DNA of 64,000 nt. It comes from Nitrospirota bacterium. Its GTDB lineage: Bacteria > Nitrospirota > Thermodesulfovibrionia > Thermodesulfovibrionales > UBA9159. The stretch spans positions 1 to 64,000 of the forward strand of contig JAJYIF010000005.1 in the NCBI GenBank assembly GCA_021790195.1, read 5' to 3'. Position 1 is the stretch's first letter; the number at the start of each line of letters is the position of its first letter. Both the position numbers and the translations under genes were made by a program. Positions 44,150-53,660 of this stretch are shown one piece after another. The notes beneath the pieces were generated by a model, which saw nothing but the letters and a program-made list of their open reading frames with translations, had not been told where the DNA came from and did no database searches.

Positions 44150-45231
44150 TGAGACAGTCCGTAAGGAGCATCCTCATAGCAGTAATAGTCCTTTGTCTGG
44201 TCATCGGAAGTTACTTGTTCTACCGCGAAAGAAGGGCTGTGAAGGCTGGACCGGGTGAAGAGGAGTCCCGTCAGGTTGCGAGCGTCAGCGTCGTACCAAT
44301 CATGCTGGCTAAACTCTCAACAGATATTACGGCGTATGGAGATGTTGTTCCGGCCCCGGGCGCTATCCAGGTTGTTTCCGTGCCCTATGAAAGCAGGGTG
44401 AGCAGCATAATGGTGAGCGAAAAACAGAAGATCTCCAAAGGCGACGCCCTTCTTGAGATCGGGGCCAGTCCGAATTCGCTGCTCGAGCTTGAGCAGGCGC
44501 AAAACGCGCGCGATATAGCCGGACAAAAGCTCGGCCACGTAAAGGAGTTGTTCGCCCTGAAGCTGGCAACCAACGCGCAGATACTTGAGGCCGAGGAGGC
44601 ATACCAGCAAGCGTCCGCGCGGCTTGAAAGTCTGAAGAAGCGCGGAATTGACGGCAATCGGACAATACGCTCGGATGTTACAGGACTTATCGGCAAGGTC
44701 CATATTCAGGAGGGCGCGATCGTACCGGCCGGCAACCCTCTCGTAGAGATCATCGCACGGGACCGCCTCGAAGTGCGCCTAGGAATGGAGCCCGAAGACG
44801 TAGGCCGGCTCGCTTCGGGCCAACCGGTAGAGCTCAGTTACGTGAATATGTCGTATCAGCAGGGGACTGCGGGCACGATAAGGAAGATATCCCGCGCGGT
44901 GAATCCCGCCACGCGCCTGGTAGACGTATTCGTTACACTCCCTCTTTCCACACAATACCTGCTCGGACAATACATAAAGGGCAGTATAAGGATGGCCTCC
45001 TCCTCCGGCCTGGTCGTGCCGCGCAGCGCGGTGCTGCCTGAGGGAGAAAACCAGGTCCTCTTCACCGTCCAGGGGGGACGCGCGGTCAAACACATTGTGA
45101 GGGTGCTCCTTGAGAATGATAAAGAGGTCTATATCTCCGCAACAGGCTTGAAGCCAGGCGATCAGGCCGTCGTCCTCGGCAATTATGAGCTGGAGGACGG
45201 AATGGCTGTCAGGGTAGTGAAGGCCGGATGA
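44149..45231 (+). CDS. RND efflux periplasmic adaptor (HlyD/MFP family)
   Basis: Membrane-fusion protein, 360 residues. A single N-terminal anchor (ILIAVIVLCLVIGSYLFY) leads into a lipoyl-like domain (SVPYESRVSSIMVSEKQKISKGDALLEI), a coiled-coil hairpin (ELEQAQNARDIAGQKL; LEAEEAYQQASARLESL), the second lipoyl half (SDVTGLIGKVHIQEGAIVPA) and a beta-barrel. It links the RND pump to the TolC-type channel. It overlaps the neighbour genes at both ends (TAATG and ATGA). No His-rich metal-binding tail is present, so the substrate class is open. Confidence 0.92.
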   Translation: MRQSVRSILIAVIVLCLVIGSYLFYRERRAVKAGPGEEESRQVASVSVVPIMLAKLSTDITAYGDVVPAPGAIQVVSVPYESRVSSIMVSEKQKISKGDALLEIGASPNSLLELEQAQNARDIAGQKLGHVKELFALKLATNAQILEAEEAYQQASARLESLKKRGIDGNRTIRSDVTGLIGKVHIQEGAIVPAGNPLVEIIARDRLEVRLGMEPEDVGRLASGQPVELSYVNMSYQQGTAGTIRKISRAVNPATRLVDVFVTLPLSTQYLLGQYIKGSIRMASSSGLVVPRSAVLPEGENQVLFTVQGGRAVKHIVRVLLENDKEVYISATGLKPGDQAVVLGNYELEDGMAVRVVKAG

Positions 45232-48200
45232 CCTTCTCGGGTTGGATCCAGTATCATCGCCGCTCGATCCTGTTTCTCCTTGCAGCGCTCATGCTGGGCG
45301 GGCTCGCAAGCAGCGTTGATCTCCCCGTTGCCCTGTTCCCGAACGTCAGCTTCCCCCGGGTTGTAGCGGAGCTCGATTCCGGAGACCGTCCCGCCGACCA
45401 GATGGCCATCGAGGTGACCTGGCCGGTTGAAGAGGCAGTAAGAGCGGTGCCCGGGGTTGTCGGCGTCCGCTCGACGACAAGCCGGGGAAGCGCCGATGTC
45501 TCGATAAACTTCGGCTGGGGAACGGACATGGTGGCGGCAATGCTCCAGGTAGAATCGGCCATAAGCCAGGTAATGCCGTCCCTGCCCGCAGCCACGACTT
45601 TCAGGGTGAAGCGGATGGACCCGACGGTCGACCCCGTGCTGGCCTACAGTCTTACCTCCGACACGAGAAGCCTCACGGACCTTCGCGACTTTGCGTTCTA
45701 TCAGCTCCGGCCCATTCTATCCACCGTGGACGGCGTGGCCAGGGTCCAGGTCCAGGGCGGCAATCTGGAGGAATACCGCGTAACCGTAGATCCGGCAAAG
45801 CTCGCCTCTTACGGTCTCTCGCTCTCGGAGGTGGCCGATGCCCTCTCTGCGGCCAACGTCATTACCGCCATAGGACATCTTGAAGACCACTTCAAGCTTT
45901 ACCTTGTCATGTCCGACACCAGATTCAGCGGTCTTGATCAGATCAATAATACGGTGCTTCGCTCCGGGAAAGACGGTCCAGTGCTGCTGCAGGATGTAGC
46001 TTTCGTCAACCGCGGCAGGGCGCCGCAATGGACCCGTGTCACCGCAGACGGCCATGACGCCGTACTCCTTAATGTGTACCAGCAGCCTGGAGGAAACACG
46101 GTCCGGATAGCCAGGGAGCTGAAGGCGAAACTCGCCGGGTTCAAAAGCAGTATACCCGCCGGGGTCAGGATCGCCAACTGGTATGATCAGAGCCTGCTTA
46201 TAATTTCCTCCGCAAACAATGTCCGGGACGCCATATTGATAGGAGTCGCCCTGGCGGCCCTGATACTTTTCATCTTTCTCCGCAATGTGAAGATCACGCT
46301 CATTGCCGTGGTCACGGTGCCGGGGGTGCTCGCCGCCACCGTGCTGCTTCTTTACGTATTGCGCCAAAGTTTCAACATCATGACGCTCGGAGGCATGGCC
46401 GCAGCCGTCGGACTTATCATTGACGACACCATTGTTATGCAGGAGCATATCATAAGACGCCTGCGCGGCAACCCGGGCGACCATCATGAGAAGATAATGC
46501 TGGCCGCAGGCGAGTTCACGAGGCCGCTTATGGGCTCATCAGCTTCAACGATCATCATCTTTGCGCCGCTCGCCTTTCTTTCCGGCGTGACCGGAGCCTT
46601 TTTCAAGGCCTTGTCTCTGACCATGGCGGCGGGCCTTTTGATCTCCTATTTTGTGGCGTGGCTTGCCGTCCCCCTGCTCGCCGACCACCTCCTGGGGCAA
46701 AAAGACGCGGACCGGAAAGAAGGCGGTTTCGCCACTAAGAAGGCGCATAAAGGATACGGGAAGATAATGGATCGCCTGTTGAGCCGTCCGGTGCTGGTGC
46801 TGCTGCCGCTTGTCCCGCTTGTTATCGCCGGGTGGATAAGCTACAGGCATCTAGGTTCAGGCTTTATGCCGAAGATGGACGAAGGAGGTTTCATACTGGA
46901 TTACTGGGCGGAGCCCGGGACTTCCCTGACCGAGACCGACCGCCTTCTCAGGCAGGTGGAGGACATCCTTCGTAAGACCCCCGAGGTGGACACTTACTCC
47001 AGACGCACGGGTCTTCAGCTCGGGGGCGGCGTGACCGAGGCGTATCAGGGAGATTTCTTCGTGCGGCTCAAACCCTTCCCTCGAAAAACGATTGAAGAAG
47101 TGATGGATAATGTGCGGCGCCGGGTGGAAAGCTCCGTACCCGGATTGCATATAGAAATGGCGCAGCTGATGGAGGACCTGATCGGAGACCTGACCGCAGT
47201 TCCCCAGCCGATCGAGATAAAGATATACTCCGATGACGGTGATCTCCTCGGGAAGTTAGGTCCAAGGGTCGCAGGTCTTATAAGCAATATTCCGGGCGTA
47301 GTGGACGTGGACAACGGGATCGTCCTTGCAGGCGATGCCCTCGATATAAAAGTCGACAGGGTGAAGGCGGCACTCGAAGGCGTGGACCCTGAATCGGTCA
47401 CAAAAGACCTCGATGCGCTACTGAGCGGCCTTGTGACCACCCAGGTCCAGAAGGGGCCCAAGATGGTCGGCGTGAGGGTATGGATACCAAGGGAGTACAG
47501 GGCGACTGATAGAGATGTGGCGCAGCTCAGGCTCCGGGCGCCTGACGGCCATCTCTTCCCTCTCGGCAGGATTGCCGTGATAAGTACAGTCACCGGTCAG
47601 CCGGAGATAATGCGCGACGACCTGAAAAGGATGGTGGCCGTCACCGGGCGCATAAGCGGCAGAGACATGGGCTCTGTAATGCGCGATGTGAAGAAGGTCC
47701 TCGGGCGTCCGGGGCTTTTCCCGGAAGGGGCCTATTACAGCCTCGGAGGACTTTACAGGCAGCAGCAGATTGCCTTCGCCGGCCTGATCGCCGTATTTGT
47801 TGCCGCGGTTGCGCTTGTCTTTCTTCTGCTGCTCTTCCTCTACGAGAGTTTCCGCGTGGCCACGGCGATCCTGGCCACTACCCTTCTTTCGTTGGCCGCC
47901 GTATTCATAGGCCTGCTCGTAACAGGCACCGAGCTGAACATCTCCTCCATGATGGGCATGACAATGATCGTGGGCATAGCGACGGAGGTGGCAATATTTT
48001 ATGTCTCGGAATATTACGACCTGCGAGGAGATCTGGACGAAAGAGAGGCGTTCATCCTCGCCGGGAAGAATCGAATGCGGCCCATTGCGATGACAACCTT
48101 TGCCGCCATTCTGGCCTTGATGCCGCTGGCGCTCGGCGGAGGCCAGGGCGCAGCGATGCAGAAGCCGCTTGCAATAGCCATAATCTCGGGGCTGGCGGTC

Positions 48201-48266
48201 CAGCTGCCTCTTGTCTTAATATTTCTCCCGGTGCTGTTTCACATTTTTCATGTGAAAAGGAAATAA
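45228..48266 (+). CDS. RND-family efflux permease
   Basis: Inner-membrane proton-driven pump, 1012 residues with 12 predicted helices in two repeats and large periplasmic loops. FPNVSFPRVVAELDSGDRPAD and ITWPVEEAV-like porter segments are present. Helix 4 reads GLIIDDTIVMQEHI, with the paired Asp of the proton relay. TM10-11 contains GMTMIVGIATEVAIFYVSEY, in which the second-half loop differs from AcrB. The overall length and GDRPADQMAIEVTWPVEEAV resemble CzcA/CusA- and MdtB-like pumps, but specificity is not decided. It is the last gene of the TolC-HlyD-RND unit. Confidence 0.93.
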   Translation: MTFSGWIQYHRRSILFLLAALMLGGLASSVDLPVALFPNVSFPRVVAELDSGDRPADQMAIEVTWPVEEAVRAVPGVVGVRSTTSRGSADVSINFGWGTDMVAAMLQVESAISQVMPSLPAATTFRVKRMDPTVDPVLAYSLTSDTRSLTDLRDFAFYQLRPILSTVDGVARVQVQGGNLEEYRVTVDPAKLASYGLSLSEVADALSAANVITAIGHLEDHFKLYLVMSDTRFSGLDQINNTVLRSGKDGPVLLQDVAFVNRGRAPQWTRVTADGHDAVLLNVYQQPGGNTVRIARELKAKLAGFKSSIPAGVRIANWYDQSLLIISSANNVRDAILIGVALAALILFIFLRNVKITLIAVVTVPGVLAATVLLLYVLRQSFNIMTLGGMAAAVGLIIDDTIVMQEHIIRRLRGNPGDHHEKIMLAAGEFTRPLMGSSASTIIIFAPLAFLSGVTGAFFKALSLTMAAGLLISYFVAWLAVPLLADHLLGQKDADRKEGGFATKKAHKGYGKIMDRLLSRPVLVLLPLVPLVIAGWISYRHLGSGFMPKMDEGGFILDYWAEPGTSLTETDRLLRQVEDILRKTPEVDTYSRRTGLQLGGGVTEAYQGDFFVRLKPFPRKTIEEVMDNVRRRVESSVPGLHIEMAQLMEDLIGDLTAVPQPIEIKIYSDDGDLLGKLGPRVAGLISNIPGVVDVDNGIVLAGDALDIKVDRVKAALEGVDPESVTKDLDALLSGLVTTQVQKGPKMVGVRVWIPREYRATDRDVAQLRLRAPDGHLFPLGRIAVISTVTGQPEIMRDDLKRMVAVTGRISGRDMGSVMRDVKKVLGRPGLFPEGAYYSLGGLYRQQQIAFAGLIAVFVAAVALVFLLLLFLYESFRVATAILATTLLSLAAVFIGLLVTGTELNISSMMGMTMIVGIATEVAIFYVSEYYDLRGDLDEREAFILAGKNRMRPIAMTTFAAILALMPLALGGGQGAAMQKPLAIAIISGLAVQLPLVLIFLPVLFHIFHVKRK

Positions 48267-48331
48267 CAGCCGATTGATCCCTGGTCTTGTCTCCCTTGCA
48301 AAATAAGATAAAGAAATGTAATTTATTAGCT

Positions 48332-49537
48332 ATGGACAAAGACAATGTTTCACCGATATTCGTAACCCCGAAGGGCTTTTTCTTTTCTGCCGCCGAAGCG
48401 GCGATCAAGAAGCCGGGAAGGAAGGACCTCGCCCTGATCTATTCTGAGAAGGAGTGCGTTATGGCGGGCGTCTTCACTACGAACAAGATCAAGGCCGCTC
48501 CCGTCAGGCTCGATATGGAAAGAGTGAAGACCGGAAAGGGACGGGCGATTATAGCAAACAGCGGCAATGCCAATGCCTGTACCGGCGTGCAGGGGATGAA
48601 CGATGCGATAGAAATAACGGATATGGTTGCGCGCTGGCTGAAGGTGGGCAGCGAAGAAGTGTATGTATGCTCTACGGGCGTAATCGGGACCCCGCTTCCA
48701 ATGGGGAGGATTCGTCTGAAGGTCCCCCGGCTTGTCGCCGACCTGGGAAAAGCTACTGTTTATGACGCTGCTTCAGCAATAATGACGACCGACACCTTTG
48801 CAAAGATGGCTACGAGGAGGATTCGCGCCGGGAACAGGACAGCCGCCATCACAGGGATGTGCAAAGGGGCGGGGATGATCCGTCCCAATATGGCTACCAT
48901 GCTTTGCTTTATAATGACCGATATCAGGATAGGCCGTTCCGCGCTCCGCGCGGCGCTGAAGAGCGCCGTAAACAAATCGCTCAACCGCATTACAGTTGAC
49001 GGAGATATGTCGACCAACGACACAGTCCTTGCAATGGCGAACGGCGCCCTCGGAAACAGTGAGATCAGAAAAGATTCCCCGGAGTTCAAGACTTTCGAAG
49101 CGGCCCTTTCGGGTGTGGCTTATGACCTGAGCAGGATGATAGTAAAGGACGGCGAAGGCGCTACCAAACTCGTGGAGATAGAGGTCAGAAATGCAAGGAG
49201 CGGCAGAGATGCTGACAAGGCCGCATTTGCAGTGGCGAATTCTCTGCTTGTGAAAACCGCTATTTACGGCAATGACGCCAACTGGGGCAGGATAGTGGCC
49301 GCGCTTGGATATTCCGGCGCAGCGCTGAAGGAAGAGGATATCGACATACTCTTCGGCAAAGTGAGGATAGTAAAAAGAGGGTCGTCCACGGGAAGAGACA
49401 GGGGAGCGACCGAAGTCCTGAAGGAAAAGGAAATAAAGATCACGATAGACCTCCGCGCCGGTGTCCATTCGGCAAGAGTGCTTACCTGCGACCTGACGGA
49501 AGGTTATATCAGGATCAACGCAGAATACAGGACATGA
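48332..49537 (+). CDS. argJ: Bifunctional ornithine acetyltransferase / N-acetylglutamate synthase
   Basis: Cyclic arginine-pathway enzyme: transfers acetyl from N-acetylornithine to glutamate. 401 residues from MDKDN; a longer in-frame start lacks homology. The self-cleavage site is in [15 protein letters not shown], with the nucleophile Thr following Ala and splitting alpha and beta chains. Other blocks: [43 protein letters not shown] and [17 protein letters not shown]. Whether it makes N-acetylglutamate from acetyl-CoA (bifunctional) cannot be seen. It overlaps acs by four bases (ATGA), an unusual pairing that links acetyl supply and acetyl use. Confidence 0.95.
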   Translation: MDKDNVSPIFVTPKGFFFSAAEAAIKKPGRKDLALIYSEKECVMAGVFTTNKIKAAPVRLDMERVKTGKGRAIIANSGNANACTGVQGMNDAIEITDMVARWLKVGSEEVYVCSTGVIGTPLPMGRIRLKVPRLVADLGKATVYDAASAIMTTDTFAKMATRRIRAGNRTAAITGMCKGAGMIRPNMATMLCFIMTDIRIGRSALRAALKSAVNKSLNRITVDGDMSTNDTVLAMANGALGNSEIRKDSPEFKTFEAALSGVAYDLSRMIVKDGEGATKLVEIEVRNARSGRDADKAAFAVANSLLVKTAIYGNDANWGRIVAALGYSGAALKEEDIDILFGKVRIVKRGSSTGRDRGATEVLKEKEIKITIDLRAGVHSARVLTCDLTEGYIRINAEYRT

Positions 49538-51528
49538 GCGGGCCCTCGTCGTCACAGCCGCAAAAGACCATCGACGTCCTGCTGAAGGAAAAAAGAAGTT
49601 TCCCGCCGCCGGCGGATTTTCAGTCGGGCGCCCGCATCAGCAGCATGGATGAATACGAGAGGCTTTATCGCCGCTCGATAACAGACCCCGAAGGGTTCTG
49701 GGCGGAGGTCGCCGAGGACAATATTTCCTGGCTCCGCAAATGGGACAAGGTGCTGGAGTACGACTTCTCAGTTCCCTATGTAAAGTGGTTCCGGGGAGGG
49801 ACGCTGAATGCCTCTTTCAACTGCCTTGACCGGCATATTGGGACCGCGATTAAGAACAGAGCGGCCATCATATGGGAGTCGGACAACGGAGACTACGCCA
49901 CCCTCACCTATCTGCAGCTCTATTACGAGGTGAACCGTCTCGCAAACGTCTTAAGAAAGAAGGGCGTAACGAGGGGAGACAGGGTAACGGTCTACCTTCC
50001 TATGGTCCCGGAGCTTGCTATTTCCATGCTTGCCTGTGCGAGGATAGGCGCCATTCACAGCGTTGTTTTCGGGGGCTTCAGCTCGAAGGCCCTGAGAGAC
50101 AGGATCCAGGATTCCGGGGCAAAACTCCTCATTACCGCAGACGAGGGGCTGCGGGGCGGCAAGACCGTACCCCTGAAGGCCAATGCGGATGAGGCCCTGT
50201 CCGAGTGCCCGTCCGTTAAGAGTGTCATCGTAGTGCAGCGGACCGGGAGGAAGGTCGGGATGAAAGAAGGAAGGGACACCTTCTGGAGAGAGGAACTCGG
50301 CGCCGGGGACATAAAGAGCTACTGCGAGCCGGTCTTCGTGGACGCGCTCGAACCGCTCTTCATTCTTTACACCTCCGGCTCCACCGGAAAGCCGAAAGGG
50401 GTGATTCACGCGACCGGCGGATATATGGTCTTCGCGCATACGACCTTCAAGTGGATATTCGATTACCGCGACGAGGACACCTTCTTTTGTACGGCGGACG
50501 TCGGCTGGGTCACCGGCCACAGTTATATCGTATACGGCCCGCTTTCGAACGGTGCAACAAGCCTGATGTTCGAAGGCATACCGACCTATCCGGGGCCGGA
50601 CAGGTTCTGGGAGATAGTCGAAAAGCATAAGGTGAATACCTTTTATACGGCGCCTACCGCGATCAGGGCCTTGATGAGAGAGGGCGAGGAGTGGACAAGG
50701 CATCGCGACCTCTCGTCGCTCAGACTCCTCGGGACCGTGGGCGAGCCGATCAACCCGGAGGCGTGGATGTGGTATCACACTCACGTGGGCAAGGGTAAAA
50801 TCCCTATAGTCGACACCTGGTGGCAGACTGAAACAGGAGGCATATTGATCACCCCTCTTCCTGGGGCCATGACCCTGAAACCGGGGTCGGCCGGCAAACC
50901 TTTTTTCGGCGTCGTCCCAGCGGTGCTTAAAGAAAACGGCGAACGGTCCGGGACGGATGAAGGAGGTTACCTTGTCATCGAAAGGCCCTGGCCAGGAATG
51001 CTCACGGGCATGTACGGAGATGAAAAGGGGACAAGATTCAGGGAGGTCTATTTCACCAGGTTTGAGGGTAAATATCTCACCGGAGACGGTGCGAGCATAG
51101 ACACAGACGGCGATTACTGGCTTATGGGGAGAATCGATGATGTCCTGAATGTCTCGGGCCACAGGCTCGGGACGGCCGAGATAGAATCCGCCCTCGTGAG
51201 TCACGAGGCGGTAGCTGAGGCGGCCGTGGTCGGTTTCCCGCATGAAATCAAGGGCGAGGGTATTTACTGCTACGTCGTCCTGAAGGAAGGCTTTGTACCC
51301 TCAGGGGAGCTCTCAAAGATGCTTGCGTCACATGTAAGGAAAGTCATCAGCGCCATAGCTGTTCCGGACAAGATCCAGTTCTCTTCCGGTCTCCCCAAGA
51401 CGAGGAGCGGCAAGATAATGCGGCGGATACTGAGGAAGATCGCCAGAGGCGATATCGGGGACCTCGGAGACACATCGACCCTTGCGGATGCGTCGGTTGT
51501 AGATGAGCTCGTCAGAGAGAAAATCTAA
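49534..51528 (+). CDS. acs: Acetyl-CoA synthetase (AMP-forming)
   Basis: Activates acetate to acetyl-CoA through acetyl-AMP. 664 residues, the usual length. [17 protein letters not shown] starts the core. The adenylation motif [19 protein letters not shown], the acyl-pocket motif [10 protein letters not shown] (the second Trp restricts the pocket to acetate) and the C-terminal catalytic Lys in [14 protein letters not shown], a known acetylation target in relatives, are all visible. It starts inside the argJ stop codon. A strong terminator/sRNA cassette follows. Confidence 0.95.
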   Translation: MSGPSSSQPQKTIDVLLKEKRSFPPPADFQSGARISSMDEYERLYRRSITDPEGFWAEVAEDNISWLRKWDKVLEYDFSVPYVKWFRGGTLNASFNCLDRHIGTAIKNRAAIIWESDNGDYATLTYLQLYYEVNRLANVLRKKGVTRGDRVTVYLPMVPELAISMLACARIGAIHSVVFGGFSSKALRDRIQDSGAKLLITADEGLRGGKTVPLKANADEALSECPSVKSVIVVQRTGRKVGMKEGRDTFWREELGAGDIKSYCEPVFVDALEPLFILYTSGSTGKPKGVIHATGGYMVFAHTTFKWIFDYRDEDTFFCTADVGWVTGHSYIVYGPLSNGATSLMFEGIPTYPGPDRFWEIVEKHKVNTFYTAPTAIRALMREGEEWTRHRDLSSLRLLGTVGEPINPEAWMWYHTHVGKGKIPIVDTWWQTETGGILITPLPGAMTLKPGSAGKPFFGVVPAVLKENGERSGTDEGGYLVIERPWPGMLTGMYGDEKGTRFREVYFTRFEGKYLTGDGASIDTDGDYWLMGRIDDVLNVSGHRLGTAEIESALVSHEAVAEAAVVGFPHEIKGEGIYCYVVLKEGFVPSGELSKMLASHVRKVISAIAVPDKIQFSSGLPKTRSGKIMRRILRKIARGDIGDLGDTSTLADASVVDELVREKI

Positions 51529-51542
51529 TATTCAAAATATCT

Positions 51543-51620
51543 AAACTTACAATTATTAGCCTGTCTGAATTTTTTTCTTGACAAACGCTCTCATTTCTGA
51601 GATTATATAGTTGTAAGTTT
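51543..51620. repeat. 10-bp inverted repeat flanking a promoter-like sequence
   Basis: AAACTTACAA (51543-51552) and TTGTAAGTTT (51611-51620) are perfectly complementary and enclose the TTGACA-GATTAT promoter candidate. They could be paired operator sites. The whole span up to the terminator holds no open reading frame of note. Confidence 0.5.
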
Positions 51621-51686
51621 TAAGCGCCTCGTTACCTCCCCTAAGCTGCTGTTCAGTTCCCACGAACAGCAGCTACTTTTCTTTTT
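51612..51686 (+). ncRNA. Candidate small RNA with its own promoter and terminator
   Basis: A promoter candidate (TTGACA 51578-51583, 17-base spacer, GATTAT 51601-51606) is followed about 40 bases later by a strong terminator, which would give an RNA of roughly 75 nt. The unpaired segment CGCCTCGTTACCTCCCC contains CCTCCCC, complementary to Shine-Dalgarno sequences, as in many mRNA-binding small RNAs. Nothing codes here. The alternative is that this is just the 3' UTR of acs. The -10 is only 4 of 6. Confidence 0.45.
51644..51686 (+). terminator. Rho-independent terminator downstream of acs
   Basis: AGCTGCTGTTC, a nine-base loop (AGTTCCCAC) and GAACAGCAGCT form a perfect 11-bp stem, followed by ACTTTTCTTTTT. 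This is the clearest intrinsic terminator in the window. It ends transcription from argJ-acs and from any small RNA started at the promoter candidate just upstream. Confidence 0.85.
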
Positions 51687-51791
51687 GGCCCGGATTATTC
51701 ATGAACTTCGTTGCATGACTGGCAGGCTTCATGCCCAGGGGAATGCGCCGTTCGGACTTCGTGCCCTAACGCATACAGCGTTGGCGTTTAA

Positions 51792-52916
51792 TCAGAGAGC
51801 AACTAATTCGTAGTCGCTCGTTCCGAGCCCGAGCCTTTCCGCCTCTTCCACCTGGATCATATAGTTCTTCTTGTTGAGGCCGAAGAGTATATCTCCGCCG
51901 GGATCGAGGTTCTCTCCGGCAGCCGCAGACTCCGGAAGAGGCTCCGACCTGCGCAGGATGTCTATGCTCGCCTTTTCTATCGCGACTATATCGTCGGACA
52001 CGAGGATACCCTTGTCCTGAATGACAGGCACGTCGGCCATAGGCATACAGTCGCACTCCGGCTGTATCTCGGTGAGGAAATTGACATAGAGCACCTTCTT
52101 GGACTCAAAGGTGCTCAGGACGGCCCTGGCGGCCTCTGCAAGCGACCTCAGGAACCTCTCGTCATCTCCCGGCAGATTGATCGCCTCCGCCTGGCAAACC
52201 CTGACGCACCTGCCGCACCTCCAGCATGTATTTCCGTCCCACGCGAGCTCGTCCCCCTCATCGAAGACTATTGCATTCAGGGGACAGACCTCTGCGCACT
52301 GATAGCACAACTCGCATTTTTCGCTGTCCCATATGAGGTCGCCAGTACCTATAGTGTGCATCGCGCCCCTGCCGCATTTCCATCCGCAATTGCGATGGGA
52401 TGCGCTCACGCCCCCCATCGCAATATTCTTTATAGCGCCAGCGTATCCCGCATTGATATGTCCTTTGACATGACTGCAGACGACCATCCCGGGCACGTCG
52501 TATATTAGTGAAGCTACGGCGATCTCTCCGAGTATCTCGCCGGCCTTGACCATTATGTTATCGTTGCCGTAAAGGCCGTCGGCTATCACAACAGGCGCGC
52601 CGACTGATAGGTGGTTAATGCCGTTCCTGTTGGCCACCTCAAGATAATCGAGTCCCTTAAGTCTGACCGTGTCCGTCACGAACGGCTGCGCACCTGTCTG
52701 TCTCAGCCCTTCAACGACTTTCCTCAAAAAAACGGGCCTGACTACCCTATGAGCGCCGTCGGATCCGAAGTGCGTCTTCACCGCGACCCACTCCTTCGGG
52801 CTGAAATAATGGGACAAACCGGCAGCCCTTAGAAGCCTCTCGAGTTTCCCCGGCATGCTGTCATCATATCTCCACTTCTCCGGCCTCGCCGGAGCAAAAT
52901 ATACCTTGTTAGACAT
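51792..52916 (-). CDS. DUF362 protein with two [4Fe-4S] ferredoxin motifs
   Basis: Uncharacterised redox protein, 374 residues. A DUF362 domain (VAVKTHFGSDGAHRVVRPVF; TDTVRLKGLDY; GMVVCSHVKGHINAGYAGAI) leads into two ferredoxin clusters: CELCYQCAEVCPLNA and CWRCGRCVRVCQAEA. The last ~130 residues form a second half that includes PECDCMPMADVPVIQDKG. The start is MSNKVYF, nine codons after the longest open start, with AGGAGG upstream. DUF362 proteins are common in anaerobes and probably transfer electrons; the partner is not evident. It points toward the acs terminator and away from the regulator gene. Confidence 0.88.
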   Translation of the reverse strand: MSNKVYFAPARPEKWRYDDSMPGKLERLLRAAGLSHYFSPKEWVAVKTHFGSDGAHRVVRPVFLRKVVEGLRQTGAQPFVTDTVRLKGLDYLEVANRNGINHLSVGAPVVIADGLYGNDNIMVKAGEILGEIAVASLIYDVPGMVVCSHVKGHINAGYAGAIKNIAMGGVSASHRNCGWKCGRGAMHTIGTGDLIWDSEKCELCYQCAEVCPLNAIVFDEGDELAWDGNTCWRCGRCVRVCQAEAINLPGDDERFLRSLAEAARAVLSTFESKKVLYVNFLTEIQPECDCMPMADVPVIQDKGILVSDDIVAIEKASIDILRRSEPLPESAAAGENLDPGGDILFGLNKKNYMIQVEEAERLGLGTSDYELVAL

Positions 52917-52960
52917 TCCTTTTACGGCCTCCTGAGCAGGCAATTACGAGAAAGTCCATC

Positions 52961-53536
52961 CTATCCCGCCCTTCTATGTTTTTCCACAAGATAGCCGACA
53001 AGTTGCTCCACCCTCCTCGCAAGACTGTCCGGGTCGGGATCGCTGCCCTTATTGACATAACTCGCAGGAGCGAGCATGTCCATCTGGGCCCTGAGGGCCT
53101 CATCCGCCTTTACCCCCGAGAAAAAGATAACGGGCGTTGCCTGCATTCCATGCTGGGATTCTATCGCCCTTATAGTCCTCGCCGCTGTTATGCCGTCCAT
53201 TACGGGCATATTCAGATCGATGATTGCCGCGTCTACGGAAGTATTCTCGGTCCTCAGCCTCGAAAAAACAGAGGTGAGTTCGAGCCCATTCTCGACCGCC
53301 ACGACATTTGAGTAAATCTTGCTCGCCTTAAGGGCATCGACAATGATGTCCCTGACATACTTCGAGTCCTCGGCTACGAGGACATGCCCCTCGCTGACCT
53401 TCGAGGGCTCCCACAGCTTCTGCACGTCGAGAGTAAACCCGCAGTAAGCGCAAGTGATCTCCCGTCGCTCGTGCCTCTCGACATAATTGAACGGAACGTT
53501 CTCCCCGCAGCAAAGACAATACTTAGTCTCTCCCAT
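52961..53536 (-). CDS. Zinc-ribbon-receiver protein (response regulator without DNA-binding output)
   Basis: A 191-residue protein: an N-terminal zinc ribbon (CLCCGENVP, then ITCAYCGF, four Cys) followed by a receiver domain: VLVAEDSKYVRDIIVDAL, Asp in AAIIDLNMPVMDG, FFSGVKAD and SYVNKGSDPD. The zinc ribbon replaces the usual output and may bind RNA or protein. The mid-linker KLWEPSKVSEG is short. No kinase is adjacent. It is transcribed away from the beta-CASP nuclease gene, with only about 125 bases between, so the two share a divergent promoter region. Confidence 0.82.
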   Translation of the reverse strand: MGETKYCLCCGENVPFNYVERHERREITCAYCGFTLDVQKLWEPSKVSEGHVLVAEDSKYVRDIIVDALKASKIYSNVVAVENGLELTSVFSRLRTENTSVDAAIIDLNMPVMDGITAARTIRAIESQHGMQATPVIFFSGVKADEALRAQMDMLAPASYVNKGSDPDPDSLARRVEQLVGYLVEKHRRAG

Positions 53537-53660
53537 AATACCCCTGGGAGATTATATATTCCCGCTTCCGCATATTGCAAGGGCGGGCCGGGGGCAGATG
53601 ATCGCTGTCAGCCATTTTCACTCCTTCTCAAATCTGTTATTATTCTTATGGGAATCCACG

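Noticed and set aside
42713-48266. Assignment of the efflux operon as czcCBA (zinc/cobalt/cadmium)
   Set aside because: The adaptor has no His-rich metal-binding segment and the pump lacks clear diagnostic metal-site residues by eye; substrate left open.
49951-51243. Minus-strand open frame of 430 codons
   Set aside because: Antisense to acs; high G/C codon bias of acs keeps the opposite frame open. No motif or ribosome-binding site.
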